Source: Celoporthe dispersa (Eukaryota; Ascomycota; Sordariomycetes; Diaporthales; Cryphonectriaceae). Taken from it: 64,000 bases of DNA. How positions within the stretch are numbered: position 1 is the stretch's first letter; each line of letters starts with the position of its first letter. The stretch spans positions 1,674,001 to 1,738,000 of the forward strand of contig WAID01000004.1 of NCBI GenBank assembly GCA_016584495.1. Direction: 5' to 3'. Of this stretch, positions 11,317 through 23,983 are shown in pieces. The translations under genes were made by a program, and so were the position numbers. The notes beneath the pieces are model-generated. The model was given only the letters and a program-made list of their open reading frames with translations. It was not told where the DNA came from and did no database searches.

Positions 11317-11325
11317 AGGGGCTGC

Positions 11326-13580
11326 CTACTGTCGCTGCCATGGCCCGGCCAGCCCATTCGTGAGCGTGGACGGAAGACCGAGAGGGGCCATCGTGTTGGC
11401 CATCTCGAGCACGCCTGGCAGGAGGGGCCGATCCTGAGCTGCACGCGGCGTCTGGTCTCCCAGGGGCCGGGCCCCCTCACAGCTTGGTGGAGGCCGCGAC
11501 GGGCTGGCTTGGACTGCCGTCGTTGTCGTCGTCGTCGTCGTCGTTGCCGTCGTCAACTTGGGTGTAGTAGGCTTTGTAGCCGTCGCTGTCTTGCCCCCCG
11601 AAGCACCACTCGCACCCTCCGCGTCCTTCTTCGCCTTGGTGTACTCACGGAGCCTGCTGGTGGCGAGCTTCCCGTGTCGCTTCTTGTCGGTCGTGCAGCG
11701 GAGGAGTGGCAGCTGGATGATGGCCGCGAAGGTGTCGACGACCTTGGCGCGGGGCACGCCGTGTCTCTTGGCCACCTCGTCCCAGGGGAACACCTCCTCG
11801 CACGTCTCGGCAATGTCGACGATGAGGTTGGGGGAGGGCTTGCGCGGCTCGACGGCCTGTGCTGCTCCTGCTGCTGCTGCTCCTGCTGGGGGCTGAGGAG
11901 ATTGGGGGTTGGACACGGCCCTGAGGACTGAGCCGTTGCTGGCGGGGGAGGCGGGGGCGGCACTGGACCGGGCGCATGTGCTGAGGCCAAGACAGGCTTC
12001 AGCGCGTTGATTGCCTGCTGAGGAAGTGGGCTCTGGTTCTGGTAGTACTCAGGACGTACAAGCTGAGCGGTGCCCGCTGGAGTCTGGGGTAGTGCCTGGC
12101 TTGGGGACGCCTGCTGGGCCTGGCCCTGGCTGCTCTGAGGAACAAAGGTCGCACCTTGCAGCTGCTCACCTGCGCTCATGTTGGAGACGGCAGCCACCCT
12201 CTGCATCGACACCGGAACCTGGACTGGGAGCTGCGACAGGGAACATCCCACAGGGATCTGGCCAGGCGGAAAGGGCTGGAACCTGAGCTGGAAGTTCTGC
12301 ATACCCACGCTGGGGCCCATCGCAGGCTGGGGTGCCAGGTGCAGGAGCTGTTGTTGAAACGGCATCAGACCGTGCCAGGCATGCTGCTGCTGCTGCTGCT
12401 GGTGCTGCTGGCGCATCTGCTCACAGATAAGGCACGGCGCCTTCGGAGCTTGTGGCGGCTTTGCACTGGTCGGCATATCGCTGTTGTAGGCAGCAGCAGT
12501 GGTCGTGGACTCTTCCTGGTGGTGAGACTGGGCTGTCGTTGGTGGGCTGGTGGGAACCTGCCTCTGAGCCTCAGGCTGAGGCTGAGGCTGAGCACTAGTC
12601 TCGGCCTGTGGAGGAGGAGGAGGAGGCGGCGACGAGGCTGGTTGAGCTGATGCGTCGACCACCCGGTCCTGGGAAGCACTCCTGGCTGGACGCTGCGGCT
12701 CTGGTGTCTTCCAAGCAATGTGTGATTCGGCTCCCTGGACTTGCTGGCTGGGAACATCTTCTCGAGGGCGAGGATGAAAGGCAGGTGGTGGTGGAGGAAT
12801 CGGCAAAGAGTCCCTGTTGGGCGCAGGAGATCGTCTTGGCGAAGGCTCTGGGCTCTGGTTCTCAGAAGGCTTCGCAGCATGTTGAGGCTCAACAACAGGC
12901 AGCGCATGTGAGATCTGGGGATTCCAATTCATACTCGGGCTCGCCGGCGCAGGCTGAGGATACAGACCAGCCATGCCCCAGGGGACATGCAGTCCACTTT
13001 GGGACATGCCTGGAGGTGGGAATCCAGCAGCCATCGCTGAGATGCCCGGCTGCGCTAAGAAATGTTCAGAAACCGGCTTCCGGAGCATTGTAGTAGGGAG
13101 CTGCTTCGGCGAGAGCGTCGGAGAACTGCGCGAGGTCCGGCTCGGACTTGTATTGGGAGGAGGAGGAGGAGCTGCAGGAGGGAAGACGTAGTCTCCCATG
13201 CTCGGCAGCACCGACGCGCCACGGTGGACTGCAGGCTGTGGCTCGCCTGGCAACGGCCCTCCGGCTGCTAGGGTGCGTGGAGCATAGCTGTTGTCCTGGG
13301 TCCCACTCGTCAGGCCCTGGAGTTGTTGTGGGCTGTTGTCGCTGTGTTCTGCTGCCGCCTGCTGCTCTTGGGCAGGGGTTGACTCTCTGCTGCCGCGGCA
13401 CTTCTTCACACTGTGGGCAGAGACAAACTGCACCTCATCCTCTGGTCCTCTCTTGGCTGGAAGGGCGCCCGGCGTCTCCATGTTAGGGGTCAGTGCCATT
13501 AGGTGGTGTTTAGGTGTGGAGGGATAGGGCGGAAGGCTGGGCAGTCCACCATGTTGTGTAGGGGGCATAGAAGAAGCCAT
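11326..13580 (-). CDS. Pro/Gln-rich protein with a conserved C-terminal helical domain, one frame break
   Basis: The start chosen is the ATG at 13580 (MASSMPPTQHGGLPSLPPY); an open frame reaches further upstream but only from a GTG, so an additional 5' exon is possible. With one missing base the product is about 751 residues. The first 560 or so are disordered: Pro, Gln, Ser and Ala runs, a short basic motif (HSVKKCRGSRES) and His/Gln tracts. The conserved part is C-terminal: PNLIVDIAETCEEVFPWDEV, then KRHGVPRAKVVDTFAAIIQL and a basic tail (KKRHGKLATSRLREYTK), followed by Thr-rich low complexity. The helical part looks like a helix-turn-helix type fold, so a nuclear regulatory role is a guess. 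The break is at GGGGG 11830-11834 (one base short): without it, the domain is split from its N-terminus. Confidence 0.7.
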
Positions 13581-15365
13581 GTTCGGCGACAAGAGTTGTT
13601 GGAAGTGTATAGTCACCTCTGGGTCTTTGGAGTAGGATGGTGCTCTGAGATTCCGATTTCTCAAAAGATGGGACTGCACCTTGGCCCAATCTTATAATGT
13701 TCGGAAGGCAGCCTTGGAAGTAGCAGGATTGATGAAGAGAAAGTCCCATGGTGCCATCGACATTATGCTCTCTTAGCATATGCACTCTTTAGCACCCTTC
13801 ACTCTGCAGCCTGCAGGTTTCTTTCAGAAGAGCCATGAACCCACAAACCTTCTCTTTTCATGTTCAACAAAGGAATGCTGGTGTGGAGAAAACGCACATG
13901 CTATGGTGTAATCTTTTTTTTTTTCTCTTTTATTTTTTCCGTATGGCTGCTAGATTGACATGTTGTATTTTTGCATACACGTATGCAGTGTTTGTTTGAA
14001 AGACAATCTTTGAAGATACGGAAGACTTTCTTTTGTTGCCGCCTAGAAAACACAGTCTGGTAGACATTGACAGAGACAGGCCCGGGCTGGGCAGAACACT
14101 GGCCTACCTGGACTAGGATACTGCTGAAAACTTTGCATATGGGGGCTTGAAATGTTTGCTTACACGAATCTACTACATTCTCACGAGTTTTTTTGGTTAA
14201 AAGTAGTAATCTTCTTTGGTCATGGCATAGCAAGAGATACAGCTTAGGATTGGTTGCACCGGGACTGTCTTGTACAGAGTTTCTCTCACCTGGCTACTAC
14301 ATTCTTCAAATCACAGGCTGCCGTTGAGAGCCAACAATCTTCAGTTCCGTGTTGCTGGACTGCTTACAGCGTGGAGCTATTAAACTAGACACCACGATCT
14401 TGACAACTCGGTATCTCCATATGTTCTTCCAGGGCTAGGAAGATTGAATCAATTTGTATGGCTACAGTTTGTTTCTCCTTGGCAAATGGTATAGGCGTCT
14501 CCACAATCTTCTTCACCTTGAAACATCCATATCTGCAAATGTATCAGCTATTCTTATTCCCTTGCTTGTGGAGATGGTCCTCCCCCTTTAGATGTATGTG
14601 CACATATTTTATATTGGCTTACCTGGAAAGGGTCCACCAAGGCCTTAGACCTTTGTAGTGGGTGAGCGGACCCTTGAGTTGAGCTCTGGACCTCCCCCAC
14701 CTTACCCCACCACTGCCCACCTCCCATCCTGGAGACGCACGGACCGTCTTCTGGCACGCTAGCCCACCATGTCCTTCCTAAGGCTGCTAACCGTGCCTTC
14801 CCTGCCACAGCCCACCAAGAGACAACATCATAGCTCTTTCCTACGAGCTCACCAAGATCCTCTTGAGAGATCTGCCATATGCCACCTCAGCTCCTGCTCC
14901 TCTTTTCTGAGAGAATCCTCGGTGTACTCCGCAAGGCTCATTCATCTCAGCAGACTGCTCATCCTTCGACTGACTACTAGGCTGACTCTTCCCTTTTCCT
15001 CTCCTGCTGTTAGCGACGAGGCGGACGAGACGACCCAGTGCCTTACAATAACCGAAGCCTTGAACGAGCGAAGGGGGAACGAGGACGAACAGGACGTGGA
15101 ACAGAACAACAGCGATACATCGAGACACGAGTCGGCACCGAGTAAGCTTGCCAGCCTCGAGACCCCCGCGAGTGGTCTATTCAACGCCTCCATCGCCGCC
15201 GGCACAGGACTATCCCGCTGCGGTCCACCTCGAACCTGTGCTCTCTCGGTGCCTCTGCCTGCACTTCCTCCTCCTCCTCCTCCTCCTCATCCTCCTAGCG
15301 AGACAGACGGATCTGAAGCCCATAACCAACCCTTTTGCTCCGCTTGAGCGGCCGGCTGGTTCAAC
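13581..15365. other. 1.8-kb divergent intergenic region
   Basis: Shared upstream region of the Pro-rich gene and csn6. The stretch 13900-14500 is AT-richer than its surroundings. From about 14770 to 15350 a 192-codon open frame in the csn6 frame stops at 15347; it is Ser/Pro/Leu-rich and I read it as leader. No RNA gene recognised. Confidence 0.45.
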
Positions 15366-16607
15366 ATGGAGCACGTCATCCTCCACCCCCTGCCTCTAAT
15401 CGCAATCTCCGATTACGTGGTGAGACACACCTTGCGGGCGCAACCAGGTCCTATCGTTGGCGCCTTGTTCGGCCAGCAGAATGGTCGTGAGATCAGCATC
15501 GAGTTCGCATACGAGGTCAAGACGATGTCTGCAGGCCGTGAAGGCACCTTTAAACTAGACTGGCACTGGTTTGACCTCCGTCTGGAACAGAGTGAGCACC
15601 ATTTGTCGTCTTCAGATGTCATCTCCAGATTATGTCTGTTCTGACCTCAGTTGCTAGTGAGAGCTGTCCACAAGGATCGCGAGCTCGACTTGGTGGGGTG
15701 GTACACCCTGCTGCCCCGAAGCGGTCCCGGCCCCAACCTGTTATTCATTCACCACCAGATCCTCGACCGGAACGAGGCTGCCATCCTGCTTGGTTTCCAC
15801 ACCGAAGAGCTTAGTGAGGAGTCTGCCGGTGGGACGCTCCCCGTCACACTGTATGAGACAAACTACGAGGTCGAGGGCGGCAACAAGGAAGCCCGAGATG
15901 ACGGCGAGGACAAGGAGATGAAGGACGGCGATGCGCAGCCCAGGCTCAAGTTCCGAGAAATTCCTTTTGTGGTTGAGACCGGCGAGGACGAGATGATTAG
16001 TATGAGCTCGGTCGCGGGAGGCGCAACAAACGCTGCGTCTGCCCAGGCCCGCGAGAAGAAGACGGATGCCGATGCCAAGGGCAAGGGCAAGCAGGCTTCT
16101 ACAGAGACCGAGAAGGTCGACCCCAGCAGCGTGGCCCTGTCAAGAGAAGACGATGATATGATCGCCGCTTTGATGAGCAAGGCCAACGCGATCAAGATGC
16201 TCAAGTCCCGCATCGACCTCATCATCAAGTACCTGCAGAAGCTCCCGCCTCCCTACATGGCCGAGGTTGAGGCGGAAGCCAGTGCAGGAGGACGCGGCGG
16301 CGGCGGCGGCGGCGGCGGCGGCCACACTGAGCCCTCACAGACGCTTCTGCGGCTCATCCAAGCTCTTGTCCACCGCCTCAGCCTCGTGGAGCCCGCCGAC
16401 GCCGAGGAGTTCAGGACGGAGATCCTGCGTGAGGAGAACGATGTCGCCACCATCAAACTTCTCAACGAGCTCATGGGCCGGGTCTCCGAGACCCGCGATG
16501 TCGGCAAGAAGTTCTCGGCCGTCGAGACCGGCAAGGCCTCCCAGAAGCACAACGCTGTCTCTGCTCAGCAGTTCGCCGCCAAGTCTGCGGCCGGCGACCT
16601 GTTCTAG
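15366..16607 (+). CDS. csn6: COP9 signalosome subunit 6
   Basis: Subunit of the COP9 signalosome, which removes Nedd8 from cullins. Exons 15366-15591 and 15658-16607; the intron starts GTGAGC and ends TAG, giving EQ-M-RAVHKDRELDLVGWY across the junction and 391 residues. The MPN domain spans about residues 5-150: HPLPLIAISDYVVRHTLR, GALFGQQNGREI, DLVGWYTLLP, LFIHHQIL. It lacks the His-x-His metal-binding motif of active deneddylases, as expected for Csn6. An acidic, charged linker (about residues 160-260) and a Gly9 run precede the C-terminal helical region (LLRLIQALVHRLSLVEP). The ATG at 15366 falls directly on the first MPN strand, whereas fungal Csn6 often has a short extra N-terminus. The frame just upstream reads NPFAPLERPAGST, one base out of register, so the true start may lie further 5'. 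Confidence 0.92.
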
Positions 16608-17194
16608 GCCGCGTTCCTCTTTTCCACACATACCTATCGTGTTTCGTCCTTCCGTCTGGACGATTGCCTGGATTCTGCTTGGTGTTGGGTGGGGGGTCTT
16701 TTTGGGGGGGGGGGGGCCATGGAGGCATTTGCATGCGTGAAAGGCATGGCATGGCATGGCATGGCACGGCGTTCATCTGGTCCCGGAAAAGAAAAACCGG
16801 GAGGTCACGCAGACCAGGGTAAAATAAATAGATGAATGAATGATGCACTACTATAGATAATGTGCGGCTGGCCATCATGAATCGAGCTGTATAACCTCAC
16901 GGTAAGGCGACTGACTAGCTGGCATTGTCACGAGTTGTCATTAATCATGTAACATCTCTGGAGGAGAGACGTCACGTTTCTAACCCCATCGCTCTGCTAG
17001 AGAGCCGCCAAACCGAAATACCCAGGTTCATTAGCAAAGGGAAAAAAGTACACGGACAAATCACGACCAGACCAGAGCCTTCTTCCTCCCACCCGAGACA
17101 TGTAAAGAACGCCAAAAGAACGATAAGAGACCTCTTTTTTTTTCTCCTCCTCCCCCTTCCCCTTCCCCTTCTCTGCTTCATCTCTCTTCTGAGA
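16608..17194. other. Intergenic region between convergent genes
   Basis: 3' regions of csn6 and the dehydrogenase. Holds a G-run of about ten (near 16706-16716), a GGCAT tandem repeat and a pyrimidine-rich stretch (17130-17175). No gene seen. Confidence 0.5.
16743..16767. repeat. (GGCAT)4 pentanucleotide repeat plus one variant unit
   Basis: Four perfect GGCAT units followed by GGCAC, in the csn6 3' region. Confidence 0.95.
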
Positions 17195-19011
17195 TCACGC
17201 CTCAATGACCACCTTCAGCACCAGCCTGCCCTCGTCATCAGCTGTCCGGCTCGCCAGCTCAAACGCCTCCCGCGAGCGGTGTAGGCCCTTGAACCGGTGC
17301 GTGACCATATTATCCAGGCTCGGCAGGCCCCCAGCTTTACCACCTTTACCACCTTTGCCGCCGCCGTGGTGTCTTGACGCACACAGCAGCCGGATCCCCG
17401 TGGCGTACGTGTTTGCGTAGCGGAAGATGCCCAGGATGTCGACCTCGCGGAGGTGCGCGACGGACATGGGCAGCGTCTGGATGGGCGTGCCCATTCCGAC
17501 CATGATGACCTTGCCGCCGGGCTTGGTCGCGTACAGGGCGGTGTGCATGCACACCTCTTTACCCGTGCACTCGAAGGTGACGTCGACGCCGCCGTCTTCC
17601 TCGTCGTCATCATCCGGAGCGGCGAGGGGAGAAGGGACCCTGGACACGGCAAGGATGTCCTGCGCCAGCGACCGGGCCCCCTCGAGCCTGGTGTCGAGCG
17701 TCGAGAAGATGCTGCTCGCAGGGGTCACGGCACCGCCGCCGCCGCCGCCGCCGCCGCCACAGCCGCCATCTGCGCCCGGGGTCGAGACGCCCGAGACGGA
17801 GGAGCTGGAGGACGAGGTGTGCAGCGGGCGGGGCACGACGTAGCCGTGTGTGGCGAAGCCGTGCTCGAGGGCGTATTCGACGCGGCCCTGATCGACGTCG
17901 CAGATGGTGACGGACGGGCAGCCAGACTGCTGCGCCATGGCGGCTGTCAGGAGGCCGACGGTGCCGGCGCCCATGACCAGGGCCGTGGAGCCGGGCTCGG
18001 GCTTTGCGCGATTGAGGGCGTGGATGGCTACCGAGAGGGGCTCGAGGAGGGCCGCGGCGTCGAAGGAGATGTGGTCAGGCAGCCTATATGGGGGGTGGAG
18101 ACAATGATAAGCAAAAAAAAAAGTTATCTGGCTTGGGTGTCTTCTTCTTTCCTGTACTTGTCAGGACTCACCTGTGGCACCAGACGGCCGGGTGGTTGAT
18201 CCTCTCCTGCAGCGTCCCTTGGAAGTGCGGGAAGCTCTTCGCGCTGCTCCTGAACCTCATCTTCCTGCAGAGGTTATACCTCCCCTTCCTGCAGATGCTG
18301 CACTGCCCACACGGCACGCCGACCTCGAGGGCCACGCGGTCGCCGGTGGAGAAGCCGAGCACCTGGGCGCCGACGGCAACGACCACGCCCGAGGACTCAT
18401 GACCTAGGGATAAGGGCTGGCAGGCGCACAAATCGCCATTGGCAAACTTCTTGAAGTAGGAGACGTCAGAGCCGCAGATGCCGGTGGAGCGGATGGCGAT
18501 CTGGAGCTCGCCAGCTGCCGGGGGATCGATCGACCTGTCCTCCTGCGTTTGGTCAAGGAGGCGAGGGTGGACCTGGTCAGCAAAGGTGTACACTGGTGTA
18601 TATGAGAACTTTCAGACCCTCTCTTGTTTGTTTTTCTTATGAATGTGGGTCATCTTTCTCTCTGTATCTCCCCCCCCCCCCTCCTTTCTCTCTTTTTCTC
18701 TCATATATATAAATATAAAAGGTGGCTCCCTCTTTGCCGGAAACAGCAGGAGAGTTACCGGCCGGCCGGGTCCCGGCCAGGGAAGAAGGGGGGGGGGACG
18801 CGAGATCTTGTGTTACAGTGAGATCTAAAACAGTAGTGATGACGGGCATATGAGAGCTCCTCTTGTTTGTTCTTGTTTCTGAAACAAGACTTACCAATCG
18901 CAGGTCTCGGGGGCCATGCAAGACGGATGCCACGACTGTAGACGGCTTCGTATACGACGAGCCCACATGCATAGGCTCCATCTTGTCCTCCATGATGGCA
19001 GAAGGCGCCAT
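17195..19011 (-). CDS. Zn-dependent medium-chain polyol (sorbitol/arabinitol-type) dehydrogenase
   Basis: NAD-dependent polyol dehydrogenase-type enzyme of the MDR superfamily. Three exons on the minus strand, 19011-18895, 18542-18172 and 18083-17195, join in phase to 458 residues; all introns are GT-AG. Exon 1 ends ASVLHGPRDLRL and exon 2 continues EDRSIDPPAAGELQIAI, as in the family. Catalytic zinc ligands fit ICGSDVSYF and LGHESSG; the structural zinc motif is CGQCSICRKGRYNLC; the NAD motif is VMGAGTVGLL; substrate-side ECTGKEVC is present. Between the Rossmann strands sits an unusual Ser/Gly/Asp-rich insertion of about 60 residues, with Gly9 and DDDDEED. The first intron (18543-18894, 352 nt) is the longest in the window. 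Substrate cannot be fixed from sequence: xylitol, sorbitol, L-arabinitol or galactitol are all possible. Confidence 0.85.
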
Positions 19012-19125
19012 TGTCCAGCTGGTTGTCGTGGGCGTGGGGTGAGCGCGGGATGAAGCCCAGGGAGATGTGCCGCGGTGGTCCTGTCCGGGCTGCGAGCCGC
19101 ACACACGGCACAGCCGTCAGGAGCA

Positions 19126-19144
19126 GGGCAGGGCAGGGCAGGGC
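19126..19144. repeat. (GGGCA)n pentanucleotide repeat
   Basis: Nearly four GGGCA units just upstream of the dehydrogenase start region. Confidence 0.9.
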
Positions 19145-19783
19145 GAGGCTGGAGGCAACGTTGTGTGCCTGACGAGGGTGGCTCCCTCTGGTGGGGGAAG
19201 ACTGCTTAGGGCCCTGTACCGGAAGGGCCTCCTCCTCTCTCCTCTACTAAGGATTGCGGGCTCGGACGAGGGGTACAGGAGTCTGCTTCAGGAAGGTTGG
19301 CTGAGCCTAGTTGATAGCGGCGTGGGATGTGCGGAACAGGAGCAGGTGGGCAGATGCTGGGACAGGTGGGAGGAGAAGGGTGGACGGAGGCAGGCGGAGT
19401 GGGATAGATAGACGAAGGAGGAAGGCCATTTATCTCCTCCCTCTCTCCCTCCCTGCCTCTCTCTCTCTCCCTCCCTCTCCCTCTCTCTACATATATGACG
19501 GGACACATCGACAAACAGTTTAAAAAAAGAAGAATAAAAAAAAAAGAGGAGAAAAAAAAAGGCTTCCCCCTGCCCATCGATACCACTTTCAAGACCAGGA
19601 GGCTCCGTTCCGTCAAGACGCCCACCCCTTTCCGGCCTGGTATGATCGTGATTCGGGGTGTGTTACTCAATGGTTGCTAACCTAGGGACGATCAATGCAG
19701 GAGGGCCAAGAGGGCGATAGCAAGCTGACCAGGGGACCCAGGCATGGTTGTGGGTATGACGAGATAGAGGGCCGCATGAACGA

Positions 19784-19831
19784 AGGAGGAGGAGGACGAC
19801 GAGGACGAGGACGAGGACGAGGGCTTTCCCC
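19784..19831. repeat. GGA/GAC purine-rich tandem repeat
   Basis: GGA units followed by four GAGGAC-type hexamers, intergenic. Confidence 0.85.
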
Positions 19832-22800
19832 AGAGAGCGGAGCAGTAGTACAAGGCTCACACATACAAGAGGAGAGGGCGCCTGCCATCCGATACGCCAG
19901 CGGACAGATGAAGAAAAATTTGTGTGTGACGGAGGCAGGGATTGGACATCTCAGGAGACACGGCTGGAAGGAGCCACCCCTTGGGCTCGCGCCCCTCCCA
20001 CCTTCTCCCCTCTTTCCACCTCCTCATCGTTCCTGCCAGTTACCTTGCGACGAGTTATCTGGGGCCCTCCCCCCCTTCGACGAAGCTTAACCCTGCGGGA
20101 GGTGGTGGAGAGGGCACGGAGAAGGCACCTGCTTGCCAGCAGAGAGGGAGAGGGAGAGGGAGAGAGACACACACACAGAGACAGAGACACACAGAGAGAG
20201 AGAGAGAGGTTGTGATTCCCAGATATCAGATGCAAGAGGTCCTGCAGTAGCACCACACCAGCTCCAGCCGACTTGCATTAGCCTGAAGTCAACCGAGGAG
20301 TGGAATCCATGGGACCGGGTGACATGAGGCAACCCTGCCCTTGTCCACACGATATCCTCCTCCAGGGCCCCAAGACCACATGCATGCAACCCGCCGCGGC
20401 ATTCGTTGCGGTCTCGAGACGGAGAGGAGGCTGCACAGTCATGCTGGCTGTGGTCTCACGGGCCCCCGACTAGATAAACCCAGAGGTCCCGACCCTGCAC
20501 CGCCTGGAGAGGAAGAAGAAAAGGAAGAAGAGGAAGAAGAGCAGAAGAAGAACGAGGGCTCGAGAGCTCATGTGTGGCCTGGGCTGGGCAGTGAAGGAAG
20601 GAAGGACAGAAGGAAAGGAGGGTGGGAGCGGTAGAGCCTGCAGGCAGAAAGGCTCTCCGCCCTCCTCCTAGAGACAATCATGACCCTGTCCAGCGCCAGG
20701 AGGGGAACAAGGTTAAGATTTCCACCCCTCCCGAGCAGCCCTCTTCTCAAGGCGAGCCCGAAGGGACACGAGGATACCAGTGATTTGTGTCGTCGCCGAC
20801 GACAACTGGCCCGTCATATTAGCCGGCCCATCCTCTAGCCTTAGATATGCGGTCTGATAGACACAAAAGGGGTCCCATCAGAATTTCTTGGTGCGTAACG
20901 GGTCGCTATGTGATTCGCTGCATTGCAAAATGTTAGAAACAGATTGTGGTGGAGGGGCGGGAGTGCAGTTCGTTCCCTGGGCCACGGGCACAAGGGGGGA
21001 GGGGGGCTAGGCCCAGAGACAAGAACTGCATGATGCACGGTGATGAAAGCCTGATGTATGCAGCACATGCGAAGGTCGTCTCGTTGCTACCTCGCCGGCC
21101 CGGGCTGTCTGGCTGTTGGACAGCCCTTATCTTGACTGTAACGCTGTCGACCAAGGAGGGAGGATTGGAGAAGGAGGAAAGAAAAAAAGGAAAGAAAGAA
21201 AAGAAAAAAAAAAGAGCATCAGAAAGAACTAATGGGCCGCCCTAGACTTCTTGGGATTTCCGAACCAGAGAGAGGGGGGGAGAGGCTCGGCTCGAGATGT
21301 GAGGTAGAGGAGGGGTCCAGGATTCGAAGACAGGCCTGCCTGCGTCTTGGAACGTGGCAAAATATTGGCCACAGCATACCTGGGATATCTATACTTCAAA
21401 CCAGTGCTGCTGCTGCTGCTGATGACGACGGGCCTGCCAGAAGCACTTGATAGGTCTGACACCAGGACGGACTGGACTGTGCGCGCGGGTCTCTCGGGTG
21501 TATGGAAGGAAAAAAGCTAGTCTGGGCTCGAGAAATCGACACATCCCCTCCTGCACGTCGCCTCGCCCGCCTGCTCGAGTGAAAAGGTCGTGGATCTGCT
21601 CCGGCGCTATTCAAGGCGCGAGTACTGCAGTCACAAAAGCCACCGAGGTTGCTAGCCGAAGGCCTTGGGTCTCCCTATAAGTCGGGGTGCGTGTGCGTGT
21701 GTGTGTGTGTGATGGCCGGCGGAGAAGAGAAAAAAAGGTATTCCCTCCAGGGTGAGTGAGGAGAGGGAGGCGAGAACGGCAGGGACGGACTGGGTTCTTG
21801 GTCCAGACAAGTCTGACCTCTGACGCTCGGTGTGCTGATCGATCGTCGGCGGCGGCAGACTCGCTGCGACTCAATCGAGTGTAGTGTTGCGAGCTTGAAG
21901 AGCAACAGTCGGCTGCTGTACACGTCTCCCATCTTTGCCCAAAACGGAACCCTTTCCCGGACGACGTGACGAAGGATTTACATATGGTCGTGTGCATGGG
22001 TGGGCGCTGCTGCAGCCGGGACATAGCTGTGTCCATGGTAGCTTCAACGGTCGGTGAGGCATAGTGCCGGCCCGTTTATCTCTGTCGTTAGACGGACACC
22101 ACACCGTCCTCTGCTGTTCACCTTGAATCAAACCACCAAAGACCACCACTGCTGCAAGTCAGGTTCGGCCTGCGCTTCCGAGGAAATTCATGCTTACTGG
22201 AATCTTGAATCCTGCTGTCGGAAAGGGGCCCGCACCCCTCAGAAGTGAGAGATCGTCGTCAGAAATGATATAGCCCTGTCAATAAACCTGGCCATGGTTC
22301 CCAACGGCAACGAGCCGCCGCCACCACCACCACCAATACCACCACCATCACGGCTCCGTGCTACACTCCATGCCAAGAAGCGGTGCGGGAGTGGCTTGAG
22401 GTTGGGTGTGCTGTCTGTATCGCTCCAGTCAAGAGGCCGAGGCATATCTCTGCTGAAAGGCTCGACGCGACCTGCACATCGGTACCGGTGATGGATGGCT
22501 TCCCCCTTTTGGATCTGAGAGACGGTCTGGACTGGCGAGGAATTTGTCGACAGGAATCAGGTGCACACCGTGGGTTGATCATGTCGACATCCACCCCCCC
22601 CGACCCCCAATACATGCATTATAAGACGCGCGTCGTGCACATCGCAGTCGCAGGAAAACGGCGCGACATGCCGACGGGGCATGTACTATGTAAATCACCT
22701 ACCTGGGTTGTGGGTATGTGTATGTCATGGATCTCGTCCTCCTGACACACACACACACTTACATACATTTACGTACAATCTCCCTAGCAGAAAAAAAAAA

Positions 22801-23961
22801 AAAAAAGAGTCTGCCGCGTCTGGGAAATCGTTGGAGGAGCACGTTGATGCCTTGCTGCAACCCCATCGCTGCTGGGGGCCTTGATATGCAGGCCTGGCCA
22901 CTAAGATGCCCCCAATCACGAGCTCCCGCGCGAGGACCCGGGTCTGCCATTGCATGAGGGCCAGGTCCAGGTCTCCAGGTCTCCGGCATGAAACCAGAAA
23001 TGATGTCCAGCAAGCTCATCACCAAGGTCGGAGATAACTGGTGCGATTTGGCCCTCCCACGCTGGCCGATCCCTTCAGGGTGGTAGCAGCTGCAGAACCG
23101 CCTCTGCCGCCCTGGTTCATCGCGAGGTCGGCTCAAAATATACACCCCCCCACTCACCACCCTTCTTGCCCTTTATTCAAGAGTCATCAACATCAGGCTG
23201 CTCGAGCCGACCGTTCGAGCCGGCTATCCCCTCGAGCAGTAGTCAGGTCACCGTCTAGCGGGTGCACCTTTAGCTTCGGCCCAGGTTCCGAAATGGTGTG
23301 GTAATGTTTCTGCTAGTCCTCGGTGCCGCATCTCAAAATACACGGGCTGACGAGCAATATATTATAAGTGGTGAGCCTGGACCAGGGTTGGCAAATCACT
23401 GGTTCTCTCATGGGGGACTAGGCAGAAAGATTAGCCGCGGGGGGGGGGGAGGGGAGTGGGAGGTGTTCTCCAAAGAGGCCGCCATCCGGACGTCCAAGCA
23501 ACGCCCTCGCCTAGCTAGCGTCTGCTCGTTCAAGGTTAGAGGGTAGACGACGTCCACAGTAGTACATACATACCTGTCTGCCTTCGGTTCGGGCCAAGCC
23601 TACAAGCTGGGCCGTACCATATCTTCGGAATCCTCTATCGCAGGCGGTGAAGTAGAGCACTTGAACCCCTGGACTTGAAGATACAATCTTGTTCAGATAA
23701 GAAATCCTAAACAAGACATAGGATTGGCGCGCCTTGATCAAGTCGCATATCATGCATGCAGCCACAGTCTCCCGTGGTATGATTTCTCATGCTAGCTGCT
23801 GCACCATAGGCCCGGCAGTATGTGGCTCCGAACCATTCACACATGTCCAAAGGGGCATGCGACATGACATAGTATAGATCTTAAAGCGTCAAGAATTGGC
23901 GACGGAAAGATCCAGGGCGACGGGTTTGTCCGTGTTGAAATCACCGTCCTCAGAGGCATAT

Positions 23962-23983
23962 GAGAGAGAGAGAGAGACACACA

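Noticed and set aside
14769..15347. 192-codon open frame upstream of csn6
   Set aside because: Low-complexity sequence, stops before csn6, no family likeness; treated as leader.
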